Under the pieces are notes generated by a model. That model was not told the DNA's origin. It saw only the letters and a program-made list of their open reading frames with translations, and ran no database searches. From assembly GCA_024364735.1 (NCBI GenBank), contig JAGFNQ010005203.1, positions 94,719 to 158,718 on the forward strand: a stretch of 64,000 nucleotides of DNA, read 5' to 3'. Position numbers and translations under genes: made by a program. Numbering within the stretch: the first letter of the stretch is position 1; every line of letters begins with the position of its first letter. Of the stretch, positions 37,953 through 49,178 are shown piece after piece. The stretch comes from Boesenbergia rotunda. Lineage: Eukaryota > Streptophyta > Magnoliopsida > Zingiberales > Zingiberaceae.

Positions 37953-39146
37953 TCGGTCTGGTGACCGATCAGGCTTCACTCTGATAGGTCCGGTGACCGA
38001 TAAGGCTTCACTCTGATCGCTCCGGTGACCGATCAGGCTTGTGTTTCCGCGAGAGCTGGGAGTCCCAGCGAAGCGGTGGATCGGTCAGGTGACCGACCCA
38101 CGAGCCCTGGATCGGTCCGGTGACCGATCACTTTAATTCAAATTACATTGTCAGACGCTCTGATCGCGTCTGAGCATATCTGATACACTGCGGCTGATCT
38201 CTGATCTTTGATTTCTTGCTTGATATGCTACTCTAACCCACTGATTAAGTTGCAGGTGACAGGGAAGGATTCAAACACTCAAGGAGAGTCAATGGTGGTC
38301 TTTCTTTGGAGTAGGTTTGTCTGTTTTCCATCCCAGGTTGCAACGGGCACTGGCGCTGGCTGGAGATGCTGTCTGGGGCTGGTCTGAGGGAAGCTCAGGA
38401 GGTCCAGAAGGGCTCAGTGGTGGCTGGTGGTTGCAGAAGAGCAGCTGGAGGCTGCTGTGGGATGGTGACCTGGAGCTGTGTGGAGAAGATTTAAGCGCTG
38501 GTTGTGAGAAGTCTTCAACAACTCTGCGAATCAGTATTGCTGTAAAGTTCTTGTGGCTTGCTGCGTGCTTGTGATCTTGCTGTTCCATCATTCCTGAGCA
38601 AGCCGTTGAGATCTGAGAACAACCACTCCTTGCTTGAGCACTTGGAGGAAGGAACAAGAGGCTTGAAGTCCAACAGCGAGAAGACACGGAGAAAGGGATT
38701 CTTGCGTGGGATCGTCGCTGGGTGGAGCTTAGAGAAGCCTGCTGTGTTCCTGTCTTTGCTAAGTGCTAAGTAAGATCTTTCTTGTGTTTCATTGTGCTTA
38801 AACTTATATTTGTGATTGAAACGCTATGGAGAGGTTTCTCCACCGTGAAGGAGGTTGCTTTCTATCCGGTGTTAACCGGGGCTTGATCTGCCGACGATCA
38901 AGGGATCCCCCACCTTAAGGGCACGCCAAGGAGTAGGGGCAAGTTATCCCCGAACCTTGTAAACCCTCCTTGTTAGCGATCTTGCTAGTGGTGTTAGTTT
39001 GTTTTGTTTCCTATTTTTTTCTGCATACTCTGTTTTCATACTTCCGTTGTGCTACTAACAAAGTGAGGTGCAGAAATTCGCTGTGTTTAAAGTCCAAGTG
39101 ATTGGCTATATTCACCCCCCCCTCTCTAGCCATCCGGGTTCCAACA

Positions 39147-39445
39147 GCATTTACTCAGTTTAATCTAAGAAATTTCGTATCAATATTCACCCCCCTCTAT
39201 TGATCGCATCGATCCCGCAATTTTCTATCTTGTGTTAGTGCAATAAAACCCTCAGTAACGGAAAACCAATTGTCAATTTCGGACATGAGATAATTTTCCA
39301 TGCAACTCTTCCAATATGCGAAATTATTCCTTTCATAGTAGGGTGATCATGTAGTGTTGTGGCCCTCTTTCAATGACATTAACGTAGCTCAAAATATGAC
39401 ATCTTTGGGTGTGAGTCCTCCGAAGAAACCAACTCTGATACCACT
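39147..39445 (-). mobile_element. Remnants of older copia elements (LTR end and minus-strand 5' interior)
   Basis: 39147-39215 resembles the end of a copia LTR (ATCAATATTCACCCCCCTCT), also seen at 55210-55240. The rest is AT-rich and leads to CTCTGATACCACT at 39433-39445, the complement of a tRNA-iMet PBS. It is therefore the first ~200 bp of a minus-strand element's interior. No gag motif is legible. Confidence 0.6.
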
Positions 39446-40749
39446 TGTTAGAACTGATAGAGCTAGAGGGGGGTGAATAGCTCTCTTCAAGTTGATTTGT
39501 TTTCCTCGCATCGGAAACTCGAAGCTAAATACTACAATAATGTCTTGATTTACTTAGTCTCTACCTCCTTGACGTGACTAATCCAAGAGTCCATATCAGC
39601 GATCACAGATTTCACTATGAAATCTCCTTCTTGGAACAACACTGAAGGTGGAGAACCCCTTTTACAACAAACTTGAAACCCCTCAAAGAAAGAACAACAA
39701 CAAGGAGAAGATTAAAAGAAATATTATAATTTTTTTCTTGAATCCCCTTCTTTTAGTTGCTTGAAGATGATGTTGAGATCTTGGGTAGAGAACTTGAGCA
39801 TAGAGATGATGAGAAACACAATGTAATAGTTGTCTCTTCTTTCCCTTCAATATCTCTTTTTAAACAGCTCAGAAGGCAGTCGTTTCTCTACTTTCTCTGC
39901 GTCACCAATTGATTGGCGAAAGTCCCAATCGATTGTCATATAACCGTTGAATAGTATGGATCTCTGATCAACGACTGGGATTATTTTATTTTGATCTTTA
40001 ATCGATTGAGATCATGCATTGATCGATTGGCTGTTTTAATCGATCAAGCAATCGATTCGGGAGCATTCTATTCTCGTGAGGAATGCATCCCAATCAATTG
40101 TTCAATAGATTAAGCAGTTCCCTAATCAATTGGCAAATTGATTAGCGAGCATTCTGTTGTCACATAGAATGACTCGTAATCAATTGGCTAATCGATTACG
40201 GAGCATTCTGTTCTTGCACAGAACGTCTCCCAATCGATCTGTTAATCGATTGATGACTTTCCAATCGATTGGTTCATCAATTAGGGAGCATTCTATTTGA
40301 GAACAGAATGTACCAATCGATTGGCTAATCGATTGACTCGTCTAGGTTTAGGATTCTCAATCCTACACCTTCAAGCATGTTCTCAATCGATCCCAATTAC
40401 CTTGTGCCAACGAAACCTCTTGTTTCCTAGACTTAATGCCAGGAGATTCCTCATCTCCAGGTCTTCATGCCAAGAATTAAGTCCCTGACCATTCCTTAGA
40501 CCTCGCACCTGGAGCTTCCTCTTCTCAGGATTTTCATGCCAAGTATCCAGTCCCTGACCATTCCTTGGACTTCTTGCCTAGAGCTTCCTCATCTCCAGGT
40601 CTTTATGTCATGTATCCAGTCCTCAACCATTTCTTGGACTTCTTTTATACTGTATACTTAAAGCCAAATGTTAAATCCAACGTATTAACATAAACTTAAA
40701 TAATTGTCAATCATTGAAACTTTTCATCCAGGGCATGATTGCACCAACA
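39446..40749 (-). repeat. Copia LTR, minus strand (1304 bp), next to PBS
   Basis: On the minus strand it starts TGTTGGTGCAATC at 40749 and ends ..GTTCTAACA at 39446, immediately followed by the PBS. It holds a dense field of AATCGATT palindromes (39900-40340) in place of the GATCGGTC cores of the other family. Its relative at 56167-57473 has the same modules. No second LTR of this element is in the window. Confidence 0.85.
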
Positions 40750-41040
40750 ATGGTTTCATTTGGATGTTATATGTTTGTATGGATATGGATTTGATGATAT
40801 GGTTCCATTTTGATATTATATATTTGTATGGATATGGATTAGATATAGCTTCATTTGGATGTTATATATTTGTATGGATATGGATTAGATATTTGTATGG
40901 TTTCATTTAGATTTAATTTGAAAATGGTTTAGATATGTTGATTGAAATAGGATATGTATGTTCAATCTGATTATGATGTGTTGGATGTGGTTAAATTGAT
41001 GATATCAATTGTATTTAAACAAGCCAAAATTTGATCAATT
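40750..41040. repeat. Short ~50-bp tandem repeat and AT-rich flank
   Basis: Units containing TTGTATGGATATGGAT and GGTTTCATTTGGATG recur about three times between 40754 and 40915. No gene; the small Tyr/Trp/Ile-rich frame is a by-product. Confidence 0.7.
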
Positions 41041-42000
41041 TGGGACGATTTTTGCAACGAAAAAAAATAGACGACAACATATCATAATTCATTGATCTCC
41101 CAATTTTGGGACAAATTTGTGGATTCATCCTTGATTTTGGGACAAATTTATCAGTTCATCCCTGATTTTGCGACCAATTTGTGGATTTGTCCCTGAATCT
41201 GGGATGAATTCAAAGATTTATCTCTGATTTTGGAATGAATTCAATGATTCGTCCTTGATTTTGAGATGAATTTGTGGTTTCGTACCAGAATCTGGGACAA
41301 ATTCAAAGATAAATCCAAAATTTGGGACAAATTCATTAATTCGTCCCAACACAGATTTGTCTCGGATTTGATATGAAATATCAGGACGAAAAAAGATTCG
41401 TCATAAAATTGACTAAATTGAAGCTTTTACGACAAATCTGTATTCTTCTCAGAATCTGGGGCAAAAATAAAAAGATTCATCACACAGATTTGGGACGAAT
41501 CTACAAATTCGTTTCGAATTTCTGGGACAAATTAGTAAATTTGTTCCAGATTCTGGGACGAATCTATTTTTTTTGTCCTAGTTTTTGGGACGAATTAGTG
41601 GATTCAACCAAGATTTTGGGACAAATTCATCGATTTATTCTAGATTCTGCAACGAAAGTAGATTTGTCGTAAATTTTGATTTATCATTTAGGTGACGACT
41701 TTATTTTCGTTGCAAATTCATCTCTAAATTTGGGACGACATCAAAATTTACTCACAAAATTGTTAAGGTGATTTTTCCTATGAGTTTTGTTTTTGTTGCA
41801 ATTTGGCAACGAATTTGGTAATAAAAAATGAATTTTGTCACCAAATTCAACGTCGAATCTAGTTTTTTTTGTCGCAGAATTTGGTGATGGTTATTTTGGA
41901 ATGAAAATTTATTTGTAGGCAAATTTGTCCCTAATTTTTTAGACAAATTTTTTTATAAAATTTGTCACAAATTTTATCCCAAAATGACTAGTTTTTTGTA
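41041..42000. repeat. Diverged short repeats, probable decayed DNA-transposon subterminal region
   Basis: Some 20 variants of TTTTGGGACAAATTTGTGGA and ATTCGTCCCTGA alternate in both orientations. The block ends in AAAATGACTAGTTTTTTGTA followed by ACG, resembling a mutated CACTA right end (..TTTTTTGTAGTG). No matching left end or TSD found. Confidence 0.5.
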
Positions 42001-42757
42001 ACGGCTAGTAGAACTTTTTTTTTCTAAATGGGACGCGAATCTTTGGATATTTGGCATTTAGATTGCTCGCACAAGTACTTTTCGATTTATTATAACGATC
42101 GGTGAAAATTTTTTATAAAATTAAATTGATTACTAGAAGTTGGATGTTACTCAATTTCGTTATTTTTTTTTTTTTCGTTCATGATAATGGTTGAAGGGCA
42201 TGCTTGAATATTAGACGTGACATCGTCTTGTCCACCATGGAAAATAGAATTTAAGTGTGAAATTCAATTAGATTTGGCCTTAAAATTTAAATTGACGACT
42301 ACAGGTGAAAAAAACCATTTAAATGTATTCAGCTTGACTTGATTAAATAGATTGAATTGGCAAAGGACTTCCAACCTGAGCAAACAAAGCCAATCCTTAA
42401 GTCAAATTTGCTATGGTAACGAGCTGGGTGCATCTAGCCAAAATCAATTAGGCCAAATAATTATTTTTTAAATCATTAAAAGACTACACGTTTTTCATTA
42501 AAAAAAAGAGGAAATCAACTAATTTAAAATTCATTAGCAAAATAAATTTAGACTATTTTTTGTCTATTTAAAATTGAGTGGAATATATTTTTTTCTTCTT
42601 TCGAGCAAAGCTCTATAGTGAACCAACGTGAGCCAATTATCATTTTTTATGGTTCGCCTTTTTTTCCTTCTAAGATGATCCTTTTCTCTCTATAAATATG
42701 ATTGAAGTCTTTAAACATGCCATGAATCTGTACTACACCTAATAATTTCAAAGTACT
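42001..42757. other. AT-rich intergenic sequence
   Basis: No gene, RNA or repeat structure recognised apart from short T and A runs. Confidence 0.5.
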
Positions 42758-43079
42758 TTTGTTTTTCGGCAATTTACCAAAAGGCACACTCAAAAATGGG
42801 TATTTACCAAAAGGCGTCCCATGGTTTCAATGTTATCAAAGGGCGCACATATTTTAGTAAACTTCCTCTTATACACCTACTGTCAATCAAGTACTGCATG
42901 CAATTCTCTTTCCCTTTCTCTTTCTCTTTGTCAGTAACGAATTTCGAGATGGACGTACGTACCTTTCTCAAAAAGATGTTCCTTTATATTTTGATAATAA
43001 TATTATGGAACCTTTCTCAAAACAAAAAAATATTAAAATTAATTAAAATATTTTTATTAAATAAAAACTAAAACAACAT

Positions 43080-43690
43080 TTCAGCCGCCCACGTTGGGCC
43101 TGAAATGATTCCATTTCAGGCCCAACGTGGGGCTGAAATGTTTCCATTTCAGGCCCAACGTGCCCAATATTAAGGGTCTTTTCTTGATTCTTTGTTATTA
43201 CATTTTAACACCTCGAAAAAGTCCAAATAAATAATGGATAGCAAATTTGAACTCCTTATAACCTCAGAAATCCACAGGAACTGAAATTTTTACAATCGGA
43301 GCTCTCTAGGTCAATCAGTGACCTTTTGGAGTCATTGGGGCCTGAAATGGAAAATTTTCAGACCCACGTTGGGCCTGAAATGGAAACATTTCAGGCCCAA
43401 CGTAGGCCTGAAATTTTTCAATTTCAGGCCCCAATGACTCCAAAAGGCCACTGATTGACCTAGAGAGCTCCGATTGTAAAAATTTCAGTTCCTGTGGATT
43501 TCTGAGGTTACAAGGAGTTCAAATTTGCTATCCATTGTTTATTTGGACTTCTCCGAGGTATTAAAATGTAATAATGAAGAACCGAGAAAACATCACGTTG
43601 GGCCTGAAATGGGCACGTTGGGCCTGAAATGGAATCATTTCAGGCCCAACGTGGGCCTGAAATGGTTCCATTTCAGTCCCAATGACCCTA
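43080..43690. repeat. GGGCCTGAAATGG hairpin cluster, left arm
   Basis: Repeated inverted pairs of GGGCCTGAAATGG and CCATTTCAGGCCC, joined by CCCAACGTGGG boxes, make hairpins within the arm. They alternate with a longer repeat, a block ending ACTTCTCCGAGGTATTAAAA, present in both orientations. The mirror cluster is at 46380-47225. Confidence 0.85.
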
Positions 43691-43910
43691 AAAGGCCTAA
43701 TGTGTCAAAATTCACTATTTGACCTAGAGAGCTCCGATTGTAAAAATTTCAGTTCCTGTGGATTTCTGAGGTTACAAGGAGTTCAAATTTGCTATCCATT
43801 ATTCATTTGGACTTCTACGAGATATTAAAATGTAATAATGAAGAACCGAGAATAAATCACACATTAGGCCTTTTAGGGTCATTGGGCCTGAAATGGTTGG
43901 ACACCGATTG

Positions 43911-46366
43911 CATTGGTGATATCTAATATATAGATGTTTGGACACCTAAAATATCATCTCCTACCTCTGACCTCTCTATTCATATGAAATTTTCAGAAAT
44001 CCAGATATGGGAGGTCCATCAGTGAGTTTTGACCAAAACTCACTGATATTTCTAAACTACTCCTATTTGATTGGTGATATCTAATATATAGATGGTTGGA
44101 CACCTAAAACATCATCTCCTACCTCTAACCTCTCTATTCATATGGAATTTTCAGAAATCCAGATATGGGAGGTCCATCAGTGGGTTTTGGTCAAAACTCA
44201 CTGATATTTCTAAACTACTCCTATTTGATTGGTGATATCTAATATATAGATGGTTGGACACCTAAAACATCATCTCCTACCTCTAACCTCTCTATTCATA
44301 TGGAATTTTCAGAAATCCAGATATGGGTGGTCCATCAGTGGGTTTTGGTCAAAACTCACTGATATTTCTAAACTACTCCTATTTGATTGGTGATATCTAA
44401 TATATAGATGTTTGGACACCTAAAACATCATCTCCTACCTCTAACCTCTCTATTCATATGGAATTTTCAGAAATCCAGATATGGGAGGTCCATCAGTGAG
44501 TTTTGACCAAAACTCACTGATATTTCTAAACTACTCCTATTTGATTGGTGATATCTAATATATAGATGGTTGGACACCTAAAACATCATCTCCTACCTCT
44601 AACCTCTCTATTCATATGGAATTTTCAGAAATCCAGATATGAGAGGTCCATCAGTGGGTTTTGGTCAAAACTCACTGATATTTCTAAACTACTCCTATTT
44701 GATTGGTGATATCTAATATATAGATGGTTGGACACCTAAAACATCATCTCCTACCTCTAACCTCTCTATTCATATGGAATTTTCAGAAATCCAGATATGG
44801 GAGGTCCATCAGTGGGTTTTGGTCAAAACTCACTGATATTTCTAAACTACTCCTATTTGATTGGTGATATCTAATATATAGATGTTTGGACACCTAAAAC
44901 ATCATCTCCTACCTCTAACCTCTCTATTCATATGGAATTTTCAGAAATCCAGATATGGGAGATCCATCAGTGAGTTTTGACCAAAACCCACTGATATTTC
45001 TAAACTACTCCTATTTGATTGGTGATATCTAATATATAGATGGTTGGACACCTAAAACATCATCTCCTACCTCTAACCTCTCTATTCATATGGAATTTTC
45101 AGAAATCCAGATATGGGAGGTCCATCAGTGGGTTTTGGTCAAAACTCACTGATGGATCTCCCATATCTGGATTTCTGAAAATTCCATATGAATAGAGAGG
45201 TTAGAGGTAGGAGATGATGTTTTAGGTGTCCAAACATCTATATATTAGATATCACCAATCAAATAGGAGTAATTTAGAAATATCAGTGAGTTTTGACCAA
45301 AACCCACTGATGGACCTCCCATATCTGGATTTCTGAAAATTCCATATGAATAGAGAGGTTAGAGGTAGGAGATGATGTTTTAGGTGTCCAAACATCTATA
45401 TATTAGATATCACCAATCAAATAGGAGTAGTTTAGAAATATCAGTGGGTTTTGGTCAAAACTCACTGATGGACCTCCCATATCTAGATTTCTGAAAATTC
45501 CATATGAATAGAGAGGTTAGAGGTAGGAGATGATGTTTTAGGTGTCCAACCATCTATATATTAGATATCACCAATCAAATAGGAGTAGTTTAGAAATATC
45601 AGTGAGTTTTGACCAAAACCCACTGATGGACCTCCCATATCTGGATTTCTGAAAATTCCATATGAATAGAGAGGTTAGAGGTAGGAGATGATGTTTTAGG
45701 TGTCCAACCATCTATATATTAGATATCACCAATCAAATAGGAGTAGTTTATAAATATCAGTGGGTTTTGGTCAAAACTCACTGATGGATCTCCCATATCT
45801 GGATTTCTGAAAATTCCATATGAATAGAGAGGTTAGAGGTAGGAGTTGATGTTTTAGGTGTCCAAACATCTATATATTAGATATCACCAATCAAATAGGA
45901 GTAGTTTAGAAATATCAGTGAGTTTTGACCAAAACCCACTGATGGACCTTCCATATCTGGATTTCTGAAAATTCCATATGAATAGAGAGGTTAGAGGTAG
46001 GAGATGATGTTTTAGGTGTCCAACCATCTATATATTAGATATCACCAATCAAATAGGAGTAGTTTAGAAATATCAGTGAGTTTTGATCAAAACCCACTGA
46101 TGGACCTCCCATATATGGATTTCTGAAAATTCCATATGAATAGAGAGGTTAGAGGTAGGAGATGATGTTTTAGGTGTCCAACCATCTATATATTAGATAT
46201 CATCAATCAAATAGGAGTAGTTTAGAAATATCAGTGAGTTTTGGTCAAAACTCACTGATGGACCTCCCATATCTGGATTTCTGAAAATTTCATATGAATA
46301 GAGAGGTCAGAGGTAGGAGATGATATTTTAGGTGTCCAAACATCTATATATTAGATATCACCAATG
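43911..46366. repeat. 158-bp tandem array, 8 + 8 copies in opposite orientation
   Basis: ATTGGTGATATCTAATATAT (marker GATTGGTGAT, CATTGGTGAT in the first unit) begins at 43911, 44069, 44227, 44385, 44543, 44701, 44859 and 45017. Its complement ATCACCAATC appears at 45251, 45409, 45567, 45725, 45883, 46041, 46199 and 46357. Spacing is 158 bp throughout. Equal copy number on both sides of the dyad is striking. Confidence 0.95.
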
Positions 46367-47547
46367 CAATAGGTGTCCAACCATTTCAGGCCCAATGACC
46401 CTTAAAGGCCTAATGTGTGATTTATTCTCGGTTCTTCATTATTACATTTTAATACCTCGTAGAAGTCCAAATGAATAATGGATAGCAAATTTGAACTCCT
46501 TGTAACCTCAGAAATCCACAGGAACTGAAATTTTTACAATCGGAGCTCTCTAGGTCAAATAGTGAATTTTGACACATTAGGCCTTTTAGGGTCATTGGGA
46601 CTGAAATGGAACCATTTCAGGCCCACGTTGGGCCTGAAATGATTCCATTTCAGGCCCAACGTGATGTTTTTTCGGTTCTTCATTATTACATTTTAATACC
46701 TCGGAGAAGTCTAAATAAACAATGGATAGCAAATTTGAACTCCTTGTAACCTCAGAAATCCACAGGAACTGAAATTTTTACAATCGGAGCTCTCTAGGTC
46801 AATCAGTGGCCTTTTGGAGTCATTGGGGCCTGAAATGGAAAAATTTCAGGCCCAACGTGGGCCTGAAATGTTTCTGGGCCTGAAATAGACATTTCAGGCC
46901 CAACGTGGGCCTGAAATGGAAACATTTCAGGCCCAACGTGGGCCTGAAATTTTTCCATTTCAGGCCCCAATGACTCCAAAAGGTCACTGATTGACCTAGA
47001 GAGCTCCGATTGTAAAAATTTCAGTTCCTGTGGATTTCTGAGGTTACAAGGAGTTCAAATTTGCTATCCATTATTTATTTGGACTTCTCCGAGGTGTTAA
47101 AATGTAATAACAAAGAATCAAGAAAAGACCCTTAATATTGGGCACGTTGGGCCTGAAATGGAAACATTTCAGCCCCACGTTGGGCCTGAAATGGAATCAT
47201 TTCAGGCCCAACGTGGGCGGCTGAAATGTTCTTTTAGTTTTTATTTAATAAAAATATTTTAATTAATTTTAATATTTTTTTGTTTTGAGAAAGGTTCCAT
47301 AATATTATTATCAAAATATAAAGGAACATCTTTTTGAGAAAGGTACGTACGTCCATCTCGAAATTCGTTACTGACAAAGAGAAAGAGAAAGGGAAAGAGA
47401 ATTGCATGCAGTACTTGATTGACAGTAGGGGTATAAGAGGAAGTTTACTAAAATATGTGCGCCCTTTGGTAATATTGAAACCATGGGACGCCTTTTGGTA
47501 AATACCCATTTTTGGGTGCACCTTTTGGTAAATTGCCGTTTGTTTTT

Positions 47548-47860
47548 TTATGTGTTTTTCATGCTAAATATCACATTCTATGCAATGAATTTTCACAAAT
47601 AGCAAATAACTTGCACGACTGATTTACTATTGTTTGTCTCCTTAATTAATCAAACATTCTTCAATATATCTAAAAATCCATAAAAATAAAAAGTCAAAGA
47701 CACCATGCTGAAAAAAATATCAGAAAGGACATTTGATTCTTACATTTGTATCCCCAATTGTCCATCTTCGCTTGATTAATTTAACAATGTTTATAAAAAA
47801 TAATATTTAATTAAAATTGCTATATAAATCCAAATAAAATTAAATGTTTAACAGGGATAA
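47548..47860. other. AT-rich intergenic sequence
   Basis: No gene or repeat recognised. Confidence 0.5.
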
Positions 47861-48325
47861 TGTAATCAAATTTATAATGTAATGTAGTGTAATTTTGATT
47901 ATATTGTTATGTTTGGTAATGAGTTGTATGTAATCTTTGATAGCCATTACATGTTGGATTCTTTTGTTTGGTGAGGGACAATCCATCTTGTAATGTAATC
48001 AAGATTGACAACCGACGACCGTCGCCGGCCGACCGGTGACCATTGACCGGCCGCCGCTGGCGGCGGCGGCGACGGCCGACCGACGGCAACAGTGGCTGGC
48101 GGCGACCGACGACTGTCGCCGCCCAGCCAACGACTTTACAAGCTGTAATGTAATCCAAATTACGGAGGTTTTGGTTTGTAATCTAGATTACAAATCATCA
48201 ACCTCTTTTGTAATCGAGATTACATTACATTACAATCTTAAAGTGATTCCAAATAAAGAAATTTAATTTGTAATATAATCTCGATTACATTACAGGGTGG
48301 ATTACACTCTATCAAATATAACCTA
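47861..48325. mobile_element. Probable MITE rich in GTAATGTAATC with GC-rich core
   Basis: The left part repeats GATAATGTAATC and ATAATGTAATGTAG. The right part has the complementary ATTACATTACA and GTAATCGAGATTACATTA motifs. They surround a 130-bp GC-rich core (48005-48135) made of CGACGACCGTCGCCGG-like inverted repeats. The ends are roughly inverted repeats but I cannot fix a TSD, so boundaries are approximate. Confidence 0.4.
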
Positions 48326-48569
48326 ATTAGAATGTCATGTCATTATGGATTTCATATTACAAATTGATACTGCATATCATTTTTCTTCTTTTATTATTAT
48401 CTTTCCCTACTTGGTTTGAAATAGTAATACTTTTCTGATTTGTTCTCAATCAATCAATGAATATTTTCAACTTTTAGACTATTGCGAAGCCACAATCCAA
48501 GTATTCATTTTTTAATTTAAAAAATTACAAATTCAATAATTTAATTACCAAGAACTCCTGTTACATTTG

Positions 48570-49140
48570 GTCAACCAGATGACCAAAGCAAAGGCATATC
48601 GACTTCCAACTTGCTGGCTTGTCCTGATTACAAGAAATGGTCAATTCACTGAATTTGGGACATCTGTTATATCCAACAGTGAAATTTCTCGCATCAAATA
48701 TGAACCTTCTGAATTTCTGACATCTTCAACTTCATCAATACGACTTCTCGCATCAATCATTTTGTTTTTTTTTCCAAAACAACACTGACAAGTCAAAACT
48801 AGTTTTTGCGACATTATTGATTATTATATAAATAAAATTTGATTGATGGGATTAGTAAATGGCAATTAAGTTGGGATTTTTTTTTTGGGAGGGTGGGGAG
48901 GGGCGGGTTGGTTATTTGGGAAGATTGAAATCAAAATCAAAATTTTAAGCGTGTTTTTCTGAAAAATTACCGTTACAAGAAATGGTCAATCTTCTGAATT
49001 TGTGACACTTGTCTCATCAAATATCAAGCCTCTGAAATCCTGACACTTGTCCCTTCAAATTAAATCATGTTTATGTTGATTTTTTCCAAAACCACAGTAA
49101 TAAGTCAAAACTCGTTTAAGCAACATCATTATATAAATTT
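48570..49140 (+). promoter_or_regulatory. Duplicated promoter-like block upstream of the receptor kinase
   Basis: Two related segments (about 48635-48845 and 48970-49140) share AGAAATGGTCAAT, GAATTTGNGACA, CAAGTCAAAACT and a TATA-type ending. The first has ATTATTATATAAATAAAA, the second CATCATTATATAAATTTAAA. The second TATA box (49129-49138) lies about 45 bp before the ATG and is the likely core promoter. Confidence 0.6.
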
Positions 49141-49178
49141 AAACTCAGTTTTCGCTCTCAACATTGTGATCCTTCGGA

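Larger units (their letters stand above)
33229..39146 (+). repeat. 3' LTR of Sirevirus-like element, with two insertions
   Basis: Begins TGATACAGTCTGG next to the PPT and ends GGTTCCAACA. Without the insertions (33478-34011 and 34645-37952 plus duplicated TCGGT) it is about 2.07 kb. It matches the 5' LTR module by module. GCATT after 39146 should be its target duplication; the left copy is outside the window. No gene: the frames at 38289-38773 have counterparts in the 5' LTR on both strands and no known motif. Confidence 0.88.
42767..47538. mobile_element. MULE-like foldback transposon, 4.77 kb, near-complete palindrome
   Basis: The left end CGGCAATTTACC has its exact complement GGTAAATTGCCG at the right end. 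The two are flanked by identical 9-bp direct repeats TTTGTTTTT (42758-42766 and 47539-47547). The arms are inverted copies of each other over about 2.4 kb with the dyad at 45138/45139. Long TIRs with a 9-bp duplication are typical of Mutator-like elements. With almost no unique centre this is a foldback form. There is no transposase; the same short frame (GIYQKASHGFN..) on both arms just mirrors the palindrome. It is non-autonomous. Confidence 0.9.

Noticed and set aside
38289..38773. Overlapping frames on both strands that look like a coding region
   Set aside because: Homologous frames exist in the 5' LTR (7979-8206). Both strands are open only because the sequence is GC-richer, and there is no known domain.
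42796..43071. Small protein (GIYQKASHGFN..) duplicated at 47234-47521, suggesting conservation
   Set aside because: The two copies are mirror images produced by the palindrome, not independent evidence of selection.
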